In this document: positions 28,822-37,900 of the stretch, piece after piece
How positions within the stretch are numbered: the first letter of the stretch is position 1
Layout: every line of letters starts with the position of its first letter
Assembly (NCBI RefSeq): GCF_035607555.1
Contig: NZ_JAVHWZ010000001.1
Coordinates: forward strand, 310,001-374,000
Direction of reading: 5' to 3'
Source: Candidatus Bealeia paramacronuclearis
Lineage (GTDB): Bacteria; Pseudomonadota; Alphaproteobacteria; UBA9655
DNA: 64,000 nt
Position numbers and translations under genes: made by a program
The notes under the pieces: model-generated
Told to the model about the DNA's origin: nothing
Seen by the model: the letters and a program-made list of their open reading frames with translations, nothing else
The model's database searches: none

Positions 28822-29256
28822 TCAGGAGTTCTTATCACGAGTTGTTTCTTTTTGCAAAGGGACACAATATAATTCTAAACGATGATCGATTAAATCATAT
28901 CCATAGCGCTCAGCAATTTTTCTTTGTAAAGCTTCAATATCCTCGTCGTGAAACTCAATAATCTCACCCGTTTGCATATTGATTAAATGATCGTGATGCT
29001 CAGATGAAGCATCTTCATAGCGAGATCTTCCATCGCGAAAATCATGACGCTCAAGAATATTAGCCTCTTCAAAAAGGCGGAGAGTGCGATAGACGGTGGC
29101 AAGACTGATATTGGAATCAATTTCGCTCGCACGTAAATAGACTTCATTCACATCAGGGTGATCTGTGGATTCAGACAAAACTTGAGCAATAATACGCCGC
29201 TGATCCGTCATACGAAGACCAATTTCCTGACATTTATCCAACAAGCGTGTTTTCAA
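28822..29256 (-). CDS. fur: Fur-family metalloregulator
   Basis: 144 residues from a TTG at 29256 (LKTRLLDKCQEIGLRMTDQR) behind an AGAGAAA ribosome site. A longer reading from an ATG at 29310 would run through the mucR terminator hairpin, so I reject it. Winged helix LATVYRTLRLFEEANI; regulatory site ASSEHHDHLINMQTGEIIEF and the C-terminal DHRLELYC. The zinc CxxC pairs of E. coli Fur are absent, as in Irr and other alphaproteobacterial members, so whether it senses iron, manganese or haem is open. Confidence 0.9.
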   Translation of the reverse strand: MKTRLLDKCQEIGLRMTDQRRIIAQVLSESTDHPDVNEVYLRASEIDSNISLATVYRTLRLFEEANILERHDFRDGRSRYEDASSEHHDHLINMQTGEIIEFHDEDIEALQRKIAERYGYDLIDHRLELYCVPLQKETTRDKNS

Positions 29257-29270
29257 GGAATTTCTCTGAG

Positions 29271-29317
29271 TTATAAAAAATCCACCGACATCCCGAAAAA
29301 CTCGGGACATCGGTGGA
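29271..29317 (-). terminator. intrinsic terminator of mucR
   Basis: On the minus strand a 16-base stem (arms 29302-29317 and 29281-29296, with a two-base internal mismatch) closes a five-base loop and is followed by TTTTTTATAA. It lies 19 bases after the mucR stop and directly upstream of fur. Confidence 0.85.
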
Positions 29318-29335
29318 TCTTAAAATTAACCGAAC

Positions 29336-29770
29336 TTACGCGGCGTCTTTACGACGATCACGACGTGTTCCCAAACCAAAATCTTTGGCAAGGCTGCTAC
29401 GCTTACGCGCATATTGTGGTGCAACCATTGGGTAGTCAGCAGGAAGGTCCCAACGCTCTCTGTATTGCTCAGGAGTCATGTTGTAAGCTGTTTTCAAGTG
29501 ACGCTTCAACATTTTAAGACGGCGCCCATCTTCAAGGCAAACAATGTGATCGTCTTGAACTGAGTCTTCAATCGCAACGACTGGGTCTGGACGACCAGAC
29601 AAGTGTGAGCGACGACCTGAAAGATCGTTAAGGCTTGCATGAACAGTGCGAATAAATCCCGGAACTTCTTCAGCAGACATTTCATTGTTGGACAAATAAG
29701 CCGCGACAATCTCAGCCGTCAAATCGACAGTCTCAGTCCCGGTTTGTGTCATAAAGTTTAAATTTTCCAT
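29336..29770 (-). CDS. MucR/Ros-family transcriptional regulator
   Basis: 144 residues. The C-terminal domain reads HIVCLEDGRRLKMLKRHLKT, AYNMTPEQYRERWDLPADYP, MVAPQYARKRSSLAK and matches MucR. Of the Ros-type zinc ligands, the first Cys and the first His (KRHL) remain, an Asp replaces the second Cys, and the last His position is AYN, so zinc binding is doubtful, as in other zinc-less MucR proteins. These proteins silence and organise genes for envelope, motility and host interaction by binding AT-rich DNA. It is monocistronic, with its own terminator. Confidence 0.93.
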   Translation of the reverse strand: MENLNFMTQTGTETVDLTAEIVAAYLSNNEMSAEEVPGFIRTVHASLNDLSGRRSHLSGRPDPVVAIEDSVQDDHIVCLEDGRRLKMLKRHLKTAYNMTPEQYRERWDLPADYPMVAPQYARKRSSLAKDFGLGTRRDRRKDAA

Positions 29771-29851
29771 AGTTTTTCTCTCTATTTATCTATTGCAAAA
29801 ACTTGCGATGGCTTTTTATAGCCGCCTTATAAAATAAAATCAATAGTTGTT

Positions 29852-30310
29852 TTATTTAATTTTTAGTTTCATAACAATCGCGTCCTGATTAATTCCGCTT
29901 TTTCGAGCATAATACTGTTTTCGGAGCATCATTTTTTTGAAACCACATGATAAATATAACAATATAGCATGTTGATTATTGTGTGCAACATCTAAAAATA
30001 CAAACTCTAAATTATTTTTTTTCAGCTCCTCAATAGAGAGTGTTAAAATTTGTCGCCCTACTCCTTGGCTTTGAAACTCTGGATCAACCCCAAATGTAAG
30101 TATTTCAGCCTCACTTTCAATGACTTGAAATAGAATAAAACCCCTCAATTGATCAGCATCAAAAGCACCCCAAAACTGATGGAGGGGGCTTCTTAAATAA
30201 TCTTCAAAGTTTTTTTTGGACCACCCCTTTTCAAAACACTTTTGATGAAGGGATGCGAGCCTTTCACATTGAATCGTTTCTATTTTCTCAATTTTTAGGG
30301 TGTGAAACAT
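29852..30310 (-). CDS. rimI: ribosomal-protein-alanine N-acetyltransferase RimI
   Basis: 152 residues from the ATG at 30310 (MFHTLKIEK). GNAT motif A is ILTFGVDPEFQSQGVGRQIL with Q-x2-G-x-G for acetyl-CoA, followed by FLDVAHNNQHAILLYLSCGF. It acetylates the N-terminus of S18 in E. coli. Its start overlaps tsaB by 23 bases, the common tsaB-rimI arrangement. Confidence 0.88.
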   Translation of the reverse strand: MFHTLKIEKIETIQCERLASLHQKCFEKGWSKKNFEDYLRSPLHQFWGAFDADQLRGFILFQVIESEAEILTFGVDPEFQSQGVGRQILTLSIEELKKNNLEFVFLDVAHNNQHAILLYLSCGFKKMMLRKQYYARKSGINQDAIVMKLKIK

Positions 30311-30917
30311 CAGCTGAGCGCAAGTAAAACGGAATGGCAGGGCTTTGGGAATGTCCCAATAAAAAAGCAATGTTCATGAGTTCAAGAAAAGTCATCTCAG
30401 ACTTTATTAAATTAAGCGAAAAACCCAACTCTTTTTCCAATTGAGTCGCTCCGTCTCCAATGCATTTGATCTCGTTCAAATCATAGAATTCCTCAATATC
30501 GTGAGAACTTAAATTTTGGGGTACTGAGGAATTTCCATTTTTAGGGAAAAATTGGCAATAAAGGTCCTTACGTTTGGCATCAATCACAACCAAAGTATCT
30601 TCTCGATTTGTTTTGCCTTGGAAAAACATATCAAAACCATTAATACCTTCAAGAGGAATATTAAGCCCATGAGCAAGACCTTTGGCAAAAGCAACGCCCA
30701 CACGAATCCCCGTGAAAGATCCAGGCCCCACGTCTACAATCAAATTTTGAAGATCTTTAAAAGTGGTCCCGGTAGTGGCCATGACCTCTTCCACCATTCC
30801 AGGCAAGAGTTGGGCATGGCCCTGGATCAATGCGGTCTCTTTTTGGGCAAGTAACGTCTTTTCGTGAAAAAGGCCCACACCACAAATCGCATGGGCCGTA
30901 TTAATAAAAAGGTTCAT
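30288..30917 (-). CDS. tsaB: tRNA threonylcarbamoyladenosine biosynthesis protein TsaB
   Basis: 209 residues from the ATG at 30917 (MNLFINTAHAICGVGLF). The ASKHA-fold block VDVGPGSFTGIRVGVAFAKG is diagnostic. TsaB scaffolds TsaD and TsaE in t6A synthesis on ANN-decoding tRNAs. A longer reading upstream overlaps the nitroreductase gene and is not needed. Confidence 0.93.
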   Translation of the reverse strand: MNLFINTAHAICGVGLFHEKTLLAQKETALIQGHAQLLPGMVEEVMATTGTTFKDLQNLIVDVGPGSFTGIRVGVAFAKGLAHGLNIPLEGINGFDMFFQGKTNREDTLVVIDAKRKDLYCQFFPKNGNSSVPQNLSSHDIEEFYDLNEIKCIGDGATQLEKELGFSLNLIKSEMTFLELMNIAFLLGHSQSPAIPFYLRSADVSHPKN

Positions 30918-30921
30918 GGAA

Positions 30922-31512
30922 TTAAATGATCTTACATGTATCTTTAAATTCAAAACGCGGCGCACGTGGCCCTGGTAATTGAGTCGAATCTCCCATTCCC
31001 AAATTACAAAGGAAATCAGATTTAAAAGACGTACCCTTAAAAAATGCCTCATCTACGGCTGCGTTATCAAAGCCTGACATGGGGCCGCAATCCAACCCCA
31101 ACGCCCGAGCGGCCATCATAAAATAAGCGGCTTGCAAGGTCTCATTTCGTTTTGCGCTTTCTTCAATGAAGGCGGGTTTTCCTTCCCACCAGGATTTAGC
31201 GTCCGTGAACGGAAACAAAAAGGGCATGTGTTGATAAAATTCAAGATCATAAGCAAAAATTGCGGTCACGGGCGCCGCCATGGTTTTGTCGACATTTCCA
31301 GGAGCCAGACAAGGTTTCAACTTTTCCTTTGCCTCAAGGCTTTTGACAAAAACCACGCGCAAAGGCGAGCAATTCGCACTCGTCGGTGCCATTTTGGCAG
31401 CATCATAAATCTCTTCTAAAAGAGAATCACTGACGGGTTCTTGTGACCAATTGTAATGTGTTCTTGCTTGGTAAAAGAGCGTATCCAAATCCTGTTGAGA
31501 AATTTTTGTCAT
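30922..31512 (-). CDS. nitroreductase-family flavoprotein (RutE/HadB-like)
   Basis: 196 residues. FMN-dependent nitroreductase fold with the RutE-type blocks AAKMAPTSANCSPLRVVFV, AAYFMMAARALGLDCGPMSG and FDNAAVDEAFF. RutE reduces malonic semialdehyde in pyrimidine catabolism, but no other rut genes are near, so a general quinone or nitro-compound reductase is as likely. Four bases separate it from tsaB. Confidence 0.82.
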   Translation of the reverse strand: MTKISQQDLDTLFYQARTHYNWSQEPVSDSLLEEIYDAAKMAPTSANCSPLRVVFVKSLEAKEKLKPCLAPGNVDKTMAAPVTAIFAYDLEFYQHMPFLFPFTDAKSWWEGKPAFIEESAKRNETLQAAYFMMAARALGLDCGPMSGFDNAAVDEAFFKGTSFKSDFLCNLGMGDSTQLPGPRAPRFEFKDTCKII

Positions 31513-31521
31513 TGTTATTCC

Positions 31522-32475
31522 TTAGGGCTTTAAGCGCACATGAGCGGCATCAAAATGATGCAGTTCGAGACGATTAATCAAGTTTTGTAATTCTTTTGTG
31601 TAGGCCGCACCGCGCACGGAATATTTGATCAAATGAGACGCTAACTTATGACCACAAATCTTTCCCTCAGATTTACGCATTTTCGCACGCGCTTCACGAA
31701 ATCCTTTGTAAGCCGGGTGCCTGTTTAAGTTTCCAGCATAAGACTTTACACCATGATGAAGGCTTTTGAAGGATTTGACTTTTGAGTGGGATGCCATGTG
31801 ACCAAAAGTAGAATTTTTATCCTTTGCGGCTTTTGACGTTCCCCAACCGGATTCAATAATCGCTTGAGAAAGCGCCAATGATGGTGGAATTTCGTCCACA
31901 TGCTTTAAAAGCACTTTAATGTCATGAGATTTTGATTTGTATTCAGATGCCACATAACGTAACCAAGTGCGATCTTGAGACCTCAAATGACCTCCTTTTT
32001 CAATGCGGCCTTGAAGCGCCAGAAGTTTCTCACGATCGGCGCGAATTTCTTCATTCACCTCCAAAACCAAAGGCAAAATCGATTTGATAAAGGCATCCCG
32101 TTTGTGTTTTGGGGGAAGCCCTTTAAGATCTCCAGGAAGTTTTGTGAGGTAAATGCGGGGGACAGAATCTTCACCGCTTGCAACTTTAGAAAGCTCAAAC
32201 CCGCACTGGTCAAAAGCTTGACACATCTCGGTCGAGGTTTCCATTTCCACAAACGCCATTTCTTTGCGTGGCGCGGGCAAACCCATAGCAAAGCGCGACC
32301 CCAATGGCATGACATGGGATGTTTTTGGTGTTTGGGACGCGATATCTGGGGCACTATGATGCGCTGTGGGTTTAAAAAATAACGCAACCGCATAGCTTAA
32401 AACGACCAAGCTACCCAGAAAACCTAATGATATATAACGTAACTTCGATTTAGGATTTAATGCAATTTTAGGCAT
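31522..32475 (-). CDS. Bax-like membrane-anchored glucosaminidase
   Basis: 317 residues. N-terminal membrane anchor (YISLGFLGSLVVLSYAVALF), then PRIYLTKLPGDLKGLP and a C-terminal mannosyl-glycoprotein endo-beta-N-acetylglucosaminidase-like domain with the catalytic Glu in SQAIIESGWGTSKAA. It resembles E. coli Bax and probably trims peptidoglycan in the periplasm. Confidence 0.87.
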   Translation of the reverse strand: MPKIALNPKSKLRYISLGFLGSLVVLSYAVALFFKPTAHHSAPDIASQTPKTSHVMPLGSRFAMGLPAPRKEMAFVEMETSTEMCQAFDQCGFELSKVASGEDSVPRIYLTKLPGDLKGLPPKHKRDAFIKSILPLVLEVNEEIRADREKLLALQGRIEKGGHLRSQDRTWLRYVASEYKSKSHDIKVLLKHVDEIPPSLALSQAIIESGWGTSKAAKDKNSTFGHMASHSKVKSFKSLHHGVKSYAGNLNRHPAYKGFREARAKMRKSEGKICGHKLASHLIKYSVRGAAYTKELQNLINRLELHHFDAAHVRLKP

Positions 32476-32502
32476 TAACTCTTCCTCTGTTGTTTCGGAA
32501 AA

Positions 32503-33051
32503 TTAGACGGCGCGGACTTCAACCACTTCAGGAACATAATGACGTAGCATGTTCTCAATTCCCGTCTTTAACGTTGCGCTCGAGCTCGGACATCCCGAAC
32601 ACGAACCTTGCATGCGCAAATAAACCACACCTTCCTCGAATTTGTCAAATACGATGTCACCTCCGTCCATGGCCACGGCCGGACGAATGCGGGTATCAAG
32701 GAGTTCTTTGATTTGCAAAACAAGGGGATCGTCATTTTCTGATGATGTAGAAGAAAATTTATTTTCACCCTGAAAAAGGGGCTCATGACAGAGATAATGC
32801 TCCATGATGGACGCCAAAATCGACGGTTTCAAAACGCCCCAATCGAGATCTTCCCTTTTTGTGACTGTAATAAATTCAGAGCCATAAAAGACACCTTGAA
32901 CACCATTAATTCGGAAAAGTCGTTCCGCCAAGGGTGATTTTTGGGCGCCCTCAGAAGATGTGATTTCACAAGAACCCTCTTCCATAACAATGCGTCCAGG
33001 TAAGAACTTTAGCGCTTGTGGGTTGGGAGTCTCTTCAGTTTGTATGAACAT
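32503..33051 (-). CDS. NifU-family Fe-S scaffold protein (Nfu)
   Basis: 182 residues from the ATG at 33051 (MFIQTEETPNPQALKFLPG). An N-terminal Nfu_N domain is followed by the NifU-like C-terminal domain with the cluster-binding Cys pair in MQGSCSGCPSS. This two-domain form is the one shared by alphaproteobacteria and mitochondria. It delivers Fe-S clusters, and MiaB nearby is a plausible client. Confidence 0.92.
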   Translation of the reverse strand: MFIQTEETPNPQALKFLPGRIVMEEGSCEITSSEGAQKSPLAERLFRINGVQGVFYGSEFITVTKREDLDWGVLKPSILASIMEHYLCHEPLFQGENKFSSTSSENDDPLVLQIKELLDTRIRPAVAMDGGDIVFDKFEEGVVYLRMQGSCSGCPSSSATLKTGIENMLRHYVPEVVEVRAV

Positions 33052-33114
33052 GGAACCAATCCTTTCTTGATGCCTTAATGTGGGGTCTCCCCTTTTAAAA
33101 ATCAAGAGTATTTG

Positions 33115-33684
33115 TTACATTTCATTAATTTCATCCATAGAATCATTGAGTTGAATATTTTTAATCAGCTCTTCAACTTCTTGTAAAGATTGATTCTCAG
33201 ATGAGTTTTCCTTGGAATTTTTAAAATTAAGAGTATTGAAAACATCCTGAGACAATTGTTTTTCAGTCCTTAAAACGTTTCTTGCATCAACTGGAAGAGG
33301 CATAGGCGTATCGTCATGAAACATAAAATTATTTTTTTGATTTGAAGGCTTCCTCCTAGGTATACGCAATAAAGGTGGCGTTTCACAAAGGTTGAGTTTA
33401 TCTGGGGCGAAGAGAAGCTCTTGGCTCTCCGTCTGCCCATTTAAACGCTTTTTTTGGGGGGAAGGGTGTGGCGTTCCAGGCCTGACATTCTTTGCGGACT
33501 CTTTTTTCTCTTCAGTATCTCTAAATTTTGTTTTCTTTTTAATCTTCTTTTGGAGCCCAGGATGTGATCGCTCCTGAGTGCCGCCCCTCTCTTCACATTG
33601 AGGTATTTTTCCAGCATTAAGCGTAAGCGAGGACAATACCAATCCTAAAACAGACATTGTGTAAATAATTTTAGTAACCATCAT
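33115..33684 (-). CDS. exported basic low-complexity protein, unknown
   Basis: About 189 residues from tandem ATGs at 33684/33681, with a signal peptide (VTKIIYTMSVLGLVLSSLTL, cleavage probably after NAG). The mature part is rich in Lys, Glu, Ser and Pro and looks disordered, with basic clusters KKIKKKTKF and SPQKKRLNG and an acidic, Asn/Gln-rich C-terminus. No recognisable domain. No convincing Shine-Dalgarno decides the start. It is the sort of protein that could be secreted to a host, but nothing in the sequence proves that. Confidence 0.55.
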   Translation of the reverse strand: MMVTKIIYTMSVLGLVLSSLTLNAGKIPQCEERGGTQERSHPGLQKKIKKKTKFRDTEEKKESAKNVRPGTPHPSPQKKRLNGQTESQELLFAPDKLNLCETPPLLRIPRRKPSNQKNNFMFHDDTPMPLPVDARNVLRTEKQLSQDVFNTLNFKNSKENSSENQSLQEVEELIKNIQLNDSMDEINEM

Positions 33685-33820
33685 AAAACCCAATCTATAT
33701 TCAATCATTACCATAATAAAGTTTACCTTGAAACGCATATAATAGGCAACAGCCAATATTGCAAGTAATATTTTTAAAATCTTATAAATACAAATATTAA
33801 ATTCTAAAAATGTCGAAGAA

Positions 33821-34798
33821 TCATCCCTGATCTAATTTCAGCTCAATACGGCGATTTTTGGCGCGCGCATTATCTGTGGATCCTGCTTCCAAAGGATGAT
33901 ATTGACCAAATCCGGCAGCCGCTAAATGTTTGGCAGGAATGCCTTGTTTTTCCAGATATTTCACAACTGCCAAAGCGCGGGCAGTTGAAAGTTCCCAGTT
34001 GGAATCAAACTTGTCCGTATGAATTGGAAGATCATCGGTGTGGCCATCGACACGCAAAACCCAATTGAGGTCTGCTGGCATTTCTTTGGCAATTATCTTT
34101 AAACTTTTAGCAAGACCATTGAGTTTTTCTTGCCCCTTTTTCTCAAGAACGGCAGCGCCGGATCCAAAAAGAACTTCAGAGGAAAAGACAAAGCGATCTC
34201 CCACAATGCGGATATCTGAACGTTCGCCTAAAACGTCTTTGAGCTTTCCGAAAAACTCTGAGCGATATTTTTCCAATTCTTTAACTTTTGTCGCAAGGGC
34301 GTCATTGAGCTTCTTTCCCAAATCTGCAATCTCAATTTTTTGTTGTTCTTTGGTACTTTCAGAAAGTTGAAAGGCTTCTGAGATTTTTTGAAGCTGTTGG
34401 TTTAATTCCGAGAGCTCTTGCTGAAGGGCCGCCAATTGCACATTTGCACTTTGGTGCGCGATTTGCTCTTGACCCAAGGAAGCCTCTAGTGCGGCTTTGG
34501 CTTGTTGTAACGTTTTTAATTGATCGGAAGTCAGAAGAAGGGATTGATGCAAGTCCTGACTTTTCTTCTGCTCAAGCCCTAAAAGTTGAGAAACCTCTTG
34601 AATTTTCGTGCGAAGAGATTGAACGTTCCGCTCTGACCCCGAAAGGGCATCGCTTAAATAAAATTGTGTCACGACAAAAATCATGAGTGCAAAAAGCATC
34701 ACGATGATTAAGGTTGCAAAAACGTCCACAAATCCAGGCCAGATACTGAATTCCTCTTGGACTAATCGGTTTCTCCTTAAACTTCCTACAGACATCAT
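33821..34798 (-). CDS. MotB/OmpA-type peptidoglycan-binding inner-membrane protein
   Basis: 325 residues. One N-terminal helix carries a MotB-like ion-channel Asp (IWPGFVDVFATLIIVMLFAL). A coiled coil of about 130 residues (roughly 50-190, rich in Gln and Leu) leads to a C-terminal OmpA-like domain (VDGHTDDLPIHT and NRRIELKL) that binds peptidoglycan. A MotA/TolQ-type partner normally sits upstream, but there an IS5/IS630 composite occupies 34868-36756. It could be a stator-like force or proton-channel subunit rather than a flagellar motor part; no flagellar genes are present. Confidence 0.85.
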   Translation of the reverse strand: MMSVGSLRRNRLVQEEFSIWPGFVDVFATLIIVMLFALMIFVVTQFYLSDALSGSERNVQSLRTKIQEVSQLLGLEQKKSQDLHQSLLLTSDQLKTLQQAKAALEASLGQEQIAHQSANVQLAALQQELSELNQQLQKISEAFQLSESTKEQQKIEIADLGKKLNDALATKVKELEKYRSEFFGKLKDVLGERSDIRIVGDRFVFSSEVLFGSGAAVLEKKGQEKLNGLAKSLKIIAKEMPADLNWVLRVDGHTDDLPIHTDKFDSNWELSTARALAVVKYLEKQGIPAKHLAAAGFGQYHPLEAGSTDNARAKNRRIELKLDQG

Positions 34799-34963
34799 TA
34801 TACCCTTTTTTAAAACATGATCGAAAGTCTAGCCTGATTCCTCAACTTTGAACACTCTTAATCTTATCAACTCGTTGCTAGTTTTTGTTTGAAATAAATA
34901 TGTTGAAAAAGTGAGGTAAAACAAGGCATTGAACACTCTTTACTGTGTTGTTGGATAAGGAGT

Positions 34964-35725
34964 GTGAAAATGAAAGATAAGGATCAAAAGCGTAAAGAAC
35001 ATAGCATTCCTGTGGAGTTGACGCCGGAACAGTTTGATGAATTTTTCTTAGACGCCATTCCAAAACCGAAACGTGGACCCCAGGGTAAATTGCCTCCTTA
35101 TAAGATTTTCAATTACATTATGACTGTGATTTATACAGGATGTCAGTGGAAGGCACTACCCATTGAAAAAGATGTCCGTGGAGTCCGAGAGATTTGCTAT
35201 AGCCGTGTTTTTAAGACTTATCAAAAATGGCTTGAAGAGGAAGTATTTCATAAGGCTTTTGGGGAATCTGTCGCGCGTCTTTTTCAAGATGGAAAACTTG
35301 ATATCAGCATTATCCATGGGGATGGAAGTACAACGGCCGCAAAGAAAGGCGGAGATCAAATCGGATACAATGGCCACAAAAAAACCAAAGGGGAAAAGGT
35401 GGCATGCTTTACAGATCGCAACTGCAATGTTCTGTCTCCTTTCACCACAGCCCCTGGCAATGCCAGTGAAATGAAGCTTTTTCCCAGAGCCTTAGATGAT
35501 CTGAAAAGCTTTTTGAAATCCATTTGAATGTCTTTGAAAGGCGTTATGGCCAGCTTTGATGCCGGATATGATAGCAAGGCCAATCGCAAGCTTGTCTTTA
35601 ATGCTGGAATGATCCCCAATATCAAGGAAAATCCGAGGAATCGCAAACACACAAAGCGTGGCCGTAAAAGACTCTACAATCCAGATGTCTTTGAAGAACG
35701 CTTCTTTACCGTTGAGCGTGTATAG
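34964..35725 (+). pseudogene. IS5-type transposase, nonsense codon and truncated by IS630
   Basis: The N-terminal part has the DUF4096-type domain (TPEQFDEFFLDAIPKPKRGP and IFNYIMTVIYTGCQWKALP), then the catalytic Asp in SIIHGDGSTTAAKKGG and GHKKTKGEKVACFTD. An in-frame TGA at 35525-35527 interrupts it; the same frame continues with the second Asp in VMASFDAGYDSKANRK and KENPRNRKHTKRG. It then ends at the IS630 junction (TVERV, 35725), before the DDE Glu region is complete. Inactive by two lesions. Confidence 0.85.
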
Positions 35726-36654
35726 TTCTTCCCCTATAAATAGATAGATTTTTAGGAAAAGTTTAGGTATAAGGAGGGAATGGCAAAAGCATATTCGGAA
35801 GACCTGCGGAAAAAGGTCATCTCCTACATTACGAGCGGCGGCCGTAAGCGGGAGGCTGCAAAGGTTTTTAACGTTGGAGAAGCCACGATCTATCGATGGA
35901 TATGTCTTCATAAACAAGGGGATATTAAACCGAAAAAACGCACTTCTTATCCGCGTAAAGTCGATGAGCAAAAACTCAGAGACTACGTCGCTCAAAATCC
36001 GGATCATACGCTCAAACAAATCGCCGAAGCTTTGGGGTTGAGATTCCAAAACGTGAGTAAATGGCTTAAACGTTTAAACATTACACGAAAAAAAGACGAC
36101 GCTTTACAAAGAACGTAACGAAGACAAGCGGGCCGAATTTATAAAACAGCTTGAGAAAATAGATCCTGAAACAATCGTGTGGATTGATGAAGCTGGGATT
36201 GATAATCGCCTTTATCGAGAGCATGCCTGGGCGCCGCGCGGACAAAAGGTTTACGCGGAGATCCCGGGCCAAAAAAGAGAGCGTGCCAGTATCATTGGCG
36301 GTCTCATGAAGGGTGCGTTCGTGGCGCCTTTCACCTTTCAAGGTGGATGTCATGCAGATCTTTTTAATGCTTGGCTTGAGTAGGTTTTATTGCCGGGTTT
36401 ATCAAAAAATACCACCCTGATTATGGACAATGCCGCCTTTCACAAATCGCCAAAAACGAAAGATTTGATTGAGAAATTTGGCTGCCATCTCCTCTTTCCC
36501 CCAACTGACTCTCCTGACCTCAATCCTATCGAACATTGGTGGCACAAAATCAAATCCATCCTCCGTCCCCTCGTCCAGCAAAACCCAGAAAACCTTCATC
36601 AACTCCTTGATAAACTCCTCAGCCAATGTCTATCCATATAATGGAGAAGTACTA
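35723..36654 (+). mobile_element. IS630-family element inserted in the IS5 element
   Basis: 932 bases with imperfect inverted ends (left TAGTTCTTCCCC, right complement TAGTACTTCTCC), flanked by TA at 35721-35722 and 36655-36656, the expected IS630/Tc1 target dinucleotide. It sits inside the IS5 transposase gene and so arrived later. Confidence 0.88.
35780..36641 (+). pseudogene. IS630 transposase, frameshifted two-frame gene with an amber codon
   Basis: The first frame (35780-36118) is the helix-turn-helix part (MAKAYSEDLRKKVISYI, AAKVFNVGEATIYRWI). A -1 slip on the A7-G run near 36086-36093 (A-AAA-AAG type) continues into TTLYKERNEDKRAEF, then the DDE domain (IVWIDEAGIDNRLY, LIMDNAAFHKSP, PPTDSPDLNPIEHWWHKIKS). 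An in-frame TAG at 36381-36383 (NAWLE-stop-VLLPGL) needs only T to C to become Gln. The frameshift is probably programmed; the amber codon is probably a mutation, so the copy is likely dead. Confidence 0.85.
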
Positions 36655-37761
36655 TAAATCTCCTTAAATCTCTGTCACAAACTTCAAATGCAACGCCGCC
36701 GACCAAAAGTAGACTTAGAACATAATTCCAATACCCTCAAAACTAGCAACGAGTTGTACATAAAATCTAAGCCCCCAAAGTTTTGCGCGAGATAATCAGA
36801 CGCATGATTTCGTTCGTGCCCTCAAGGATTTGATGAACACGGACATCACGGACAAATCGCTCAATTTTATATTCACTGATATAGCCATAGCCACCGTGAA
36901 GTTGGAGTGCCTCGTTACAAATCCGGAATCCTGCATCGGTCACAAAACGTTTGGCCATAGCGGAATAAAGGGTCGCATTGGAATCTTTTTGATCTAATTT
37001 TTGCGCCGCATCGTAAAGCATCAAGCGTGCGGCATAAAGATCAGTTGCCATATCGGCGACTTTAAATTGGAGCGCCTGAAAGTCCGATAAAGGTTTTCCA
37101 AATTGTTGGCGCTCATGCATATAGTTTTTAGAAAGATTCAGGCAGGTTGTAGCCGCCCCCAACGAGCACGCGGCAATATTGAGGCGGCCTCCATCAAGTC
37201 CGCTCATTGCGATTTTAAAGCCATCCCCTTCATTTCCCAAACGATTGGCGACAGGAACGCGACAATCCTCAAACGTGACTGTTGTGGTGGGTTGACTATT
37301 CCATCCCATTTTCTTTTCTTTTTTTCCAAAACTCAGGCCCGGCGTTCCTTTTTCAACAATAAGAGTTGAAATGCCTTTGGGTCCCTCCTCGCCAGTACGG
37401 ACCATCACAATATAAATATCGCTGACTCCACCGCCGGAAATAAAGGCTTTGGATCCATTTAAAACATAAAAGTCCCCGTCCCGCACTGCCCGTGTTTTGA
37501 GGGAGGCAGCATCTGATCCGGAACTGGGCTCTGTCAAGCAATAACTTGCCAGATGCTCCATCATCATGAGAGATGGTAAAAATCGGGCGCGCTGCCCCAT
37601 TGTTCCGTACGTGTCAATCATCCAAGAGGCCATATTGTGGATTGAAATGTAAGCTGAGGTGGAAACGCAGGCCGAGGCCAAGGCTTCAAAAATCAAAACC
37701 GCATCCAGACGGCTGAGACCACATCCCCCACTTTCCTCCCGAACATAAATCCCGGCAAACC

Positions 37762-37900
37762 GCTCTTACAAACTTATCCAAACCTAACCATATTTTACTA
37801 AAGTTACGCATGGTGTTGTATTCCTGATTCAACGCAGGTAGTTTCACTTATTTGACGAGCAAATGAGCCAGAGCTTCCCACTCCACAGGCATAAGTTTCG
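37762..37900 (-). ncRNA. predicted omega RNA region at the TnpB-side end
   Basis: By analogy with IS200/IS605 and IS607 elements, the guide RNA scaffold overlaps the 3' end of tnpB and runs to the element end at about 37760, with the guide coming from the flanking DNA. The flank on the minus strand begins TTTGCCGGGATTTATG, inside the acyl-CoA dehydrogenase gene. The upstream boundary is not determined; no structure was computed. Confidence 0.3.

Larger units (their letters stand above)
34868..36756 (+). mobile_element. IS5-family element interrupted by IS630
   Basis: The outer ends are inverted repeats CAACTCGTTGCTAGTTTT (34868-34885) and its complement (36739-36756), 18 of 18. The element's own content is 34868-35722 plus 36655-36756, with the IS630 element in between. 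I see no clear target duplication. It lies in the gap between the MotB-like gene and the acyl-CoA dehydrogenase. Confidence 0.85.

Noticed and set aside
33821-34798. Zorya-type defence (ZorB)
   Set aside because: ZorA and the helicase or nuclease partners are absent from the flanks, so only a general MotB/OmpA-type call is supported.
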